A DNA stretch of 16,453 nt from an uncultured Agathobacter sp. (lineage in GTDB: Bacteria; Bacillota; Clostridia; Lachnospirales; Lachnospiraceae), in NCBI GenBank assembly GCA_934359755.1, contig CAKRLV010000046.1:1-16453 (forward strand). The letters are read 5' to 3'. Under the pieces are notes generated by a model. It searched no databases. It was not told the DNA's origin and saw only the letters and a list, made by a program, of their open reading frames with translations. The stretch's first letter is position 1, and each line of letters begins with the position of its first letter. Both the position numbers and the translations under genes were made by a program. Of the stretch, positions 15,187 to 16,453 are shown piece by piece.

Positions 15187-16230
15187 ATGAAAAAATATAG
15201 ATATGTACAGAGCGTAATAGTGCTTACGTTTTGCTTTGTGTTGGTGGCGGCAAATATCCTGTCTTGTGGTAATCCACACAAAGAACAGCCGAAGCAGATA
15301 TATATAGGTGTGGCATGCTATAATCAAAAAGATACTTTTTTAGGGGAATTGATGGAGTCTTTTAAGGAAGAGTGCAGCGAACTTGAGGAAGATGGATATG
15401 ACATCAGTCTGACAATCATGGATGCTGCTGGTTCGCAGAGAACGCAGGATGACCAGGTGCAGGAGATGATTAGTGATGGGTGTGATATTTTGTGTATAAA
15501 TCTTGCGGATAGAACAGATCCATCTGAGATAATTGATGCGGCAAAGGAGAATGATGTGCCAATTATCTTTTTTAACAGGGAGCCTGTGGAAGAGGATCTG
15601 ATGCAATGGGACAGACTTTACTATGTCGGTGCAAAACCAAGGCAGTCAGGCCGTATGCAGGGAGAACTTGCAGCAGATATTATCAAAAATAACCCAGGTG
15701 TTGATAAGAATAAGGATGGAAGTATCCAGTATGTAATTCTTGAGGGTGAGATGGGACATCAGGATGCGATTATCCGAACAGAGAGTGCTGTGGAGAGTTT
15801 AAAAGACAATGGAATAGTGCTTGAGAAGTTAAGCTATCAGATTGCAAACTGGAACCGCGCCCAGGCACAGAACCGAATGACGCAGCTTATAGGGCAGTAC
15901 AAGACACAGATAGAACTAGTGCTTGCCAATAATGATGCGATGATCCTTGGTGCTATAGACGCCTATGAGAAACTTGGATACACAGAGGCAAATCTTCCTG
16001 TGTTTGTAGGCATTGACGGAACTGACGAGGGATTGCAGGCAGTGCAGCAGCAGAAGATGGCTGCGACTGTTTACAATGATAAAGAAGGACAGGCAAAGGC
16101 AATGGCCCAGCTTGCATTTTCTGTAGTGACAGGTGATGGCATGGATACTATAAAGTTCGAGAACCAAAGATATATTTATCTTCCATATCAGAAGGTTACA
16201 AAAGATAATGTGGAAGAGTTTATGAAATAA
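15187..16230 (+). CDS. Canonical-order galactose/glucose-binding lipoprotein (second MglB homologue) in the sensing operon
   Basis: This 347-residue lipoprotein has a signal peptide ending ANILSC with Cys27 as the likely lipid-modified residue. The fold runs in normal MglB order: IGVACYNQKDTFL (Asp49, Phe51), CINLADRTDP, FFNREP (Asn130), YYVG and the calcium loop D-K-N-K-D-G-S-I-Q. GHQD-IIRT, ANWNRAQA, ANNDAM, FVGIDG, TVYND and VTKDNVEEF follow. Every sugar-contact residue of E. coli MglB (Asp14, Phe16, Asn91, His152, Asp154, Arg158, Trp183, Asn211, Asp236, Asn256) has an identical counterpart, as do the calcium ligands, so it should bind D-galactose or D-glucose. AGGAG lies 7 nt before the ATG, 27 bp after the anchored binding protein. 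Lying with the kinase and not the permease, it is probably a sensing or accessory receptor, though it could also feed the mgl importer. Confidence 0.93.
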   Translation: MKKYRYVQSVIVLTFCFVLVAANILSCGNPHKEQPKQIYIGVACYNQKDTFLGELMESFKEECSELEEDGYDISLTIMDAAGSQRTQDDQVQEMISDGCDILCINLADRTDPSEIIDAAKENDVPIIFFNREPVEEDLMQWDRLYYVGAKPRQSGRMQGELAADIIKNNPGVDKNKDGSIQYVILEGEMGHQDAIIRTESAVESLKDNGIVLEKLSYQIANWNRAQAQNRMTQLIGQYKTQIELVLANNDAMILGAIDAYEKLGYTEANLPVFVGIDGTDEGLQAVQQQKMAATVYNDKEGQAKAMAQLAFSVVTGDGMDTIKFENQRYIYLPYQKVTKDNVEEFMK

Positions 16231-16270
16231 TAGGTTTATAAAATAGGTTTATAAAATAGGTTTATAAACC
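16231..16270. repeat. Three 13-bp AT-rich direct repeats ending in a palindrome
   Basis: TAGGTTTATAAAA begins at 16231, 16244 and 16257 with exact 13-bp spacing. The third copy runs into AGGTTTATAAACCT (16258-16271), a perfect 14-bp palindrome. A partial fourth copy, TAGGTTTA, occurs at 16338-16345 just after the outgoing promoter. It starts right at the last stop codon of the sensing operon. No T-run follows, so it is a poor terminator; it may be a protein-binding array. Confidence 0.8.
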
Positions 16271-16304
16271 TGTTGTGCCAGACAAAAACATGCCAAGAAT
16301 TCTC

Positions 16305-16333
16305 TTGACGGATTATATTTAAGGTGTTAATCT
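16305..16333 (+). promoter_or_regulatory. Sigma-A promoter pointing out of the window
   Basis: TTGACG (16305-16310), 17 bp, then TAATCT (16328-16333). The -35 is one mismatch and the -10 two mismatches from consensus, with ideal spacing. The expected start near 16340 falls in a copy of the TAGGTTTA repeat. The transcript would run through the 16-bp tandem repeat. The gene it serves lies beyond the edge. Confidence 0.6.
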
Positions 16334-16364
16334 AAAATAGGTTTAGCGATAAAGCATAGCGGCT

Positions 16365-16453
16365 ATAAGAATGCAAGAAAATAAGAATGCAAGAAAATAA
16401 GAATGCAAGAAAATAAGAATGCAAGAAAATAAGAATGCAAGAAAATAAGAATG
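16365..16453. repeat. Perfect 16-bp tandem repeat running off the window end
   Basis: The unit ATAAGAATGCAAGAAA repeats without a mismatch at 16365, 16381, 16397, 16413 and 16429, with a sixth copy cut at the window end after 9 bases. The period is not a multiple of three and each unit contains TAA, so every frame is closed within 48 nt and it is not coding. It fits a variable-number tandem repeat formed by slippage. Confidence 0.95.

Noticed and set aside
16365..16453. CRISPR array
   Set aside because: The 16-bp units are head-to-tail with no spacers.

Overview
The window looks like a piece of a low-GC Firmicutes chromosome, most likely a Lachnospiraceae gut bacterium (Butyrivibrio/Roseburia/Lachnospira type). 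The grounds are the AT-rich sequence, strong AGGAGG-type ribosome binding sites, a YesM/YesN-type two-component pair and an mglBAC sugar operon. I cannot name a species from sequence alone.

Region 1 (1-5800) is an envelope-glycosylation locus. A response regulator and sensor kinase pair (minus strand, overlapping by 8 bp) diverges from two plus-strand genes that overlap by 14 bp: a GtrB/CsbB-type polyprenyl-phosphate glycosyltransferase and a YfhO-type multi-spanning GT-C glycosyltransferase. In the Bacillus/Listeria paradigm these form a two-step machine that decorates a surface polymer with sugars. The 150-bp divergent promoter holds three TTAAG repeats suited to binding by the neighbouring regulator. 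A perfect 10-bp stem with a T-run closes the operon.

Region 2 (5800-10680) is a galactose/glucose-type ABC importer in the order mglB-mglA-mglC, with its own promoter(s), an intercistronic hairpin after mglB and a terminator after mglC. Two things are unusual. The binding lipoprotein MglB appears to be a natural circular permutant: it starts at the strand that carries the FN-x-x-P motif, and the segment that is N-terminal in ordinary MglB is its last ~80 residues. Almost all sugar-contact and calcium-site residues are kept. The permease MglC carries about 200 extra residues of charged, coiled-coil-like cytoplasmic sequence before its first membrane helix.

Region 3 (10680-16230) is a sensing operon with its own extended -10 promoter: YesN-type AraC response regulator, YesM-type kinase with a large extracellular Cache-like domain, a membrane-anchored periplasmic-binding-protein homologue, and a lipoprotein that is a canonical-order MglB with every galactose-contact residue. 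The genes overlap or are closely spaced. By analogy with binding-protein/LytS/YesN three-component systems, this operon probably senses hexose outside the cell and controls the mgl operon.

Region 4 (16231-16453) is non-coding: three 13-bp AT-rich repeats ending in a 14-bp palindrome, a good sigma-A promoter pointing out of the window, and a perfect 16-bp tandem repeat (at least 5.5 copies) that runs off the end.
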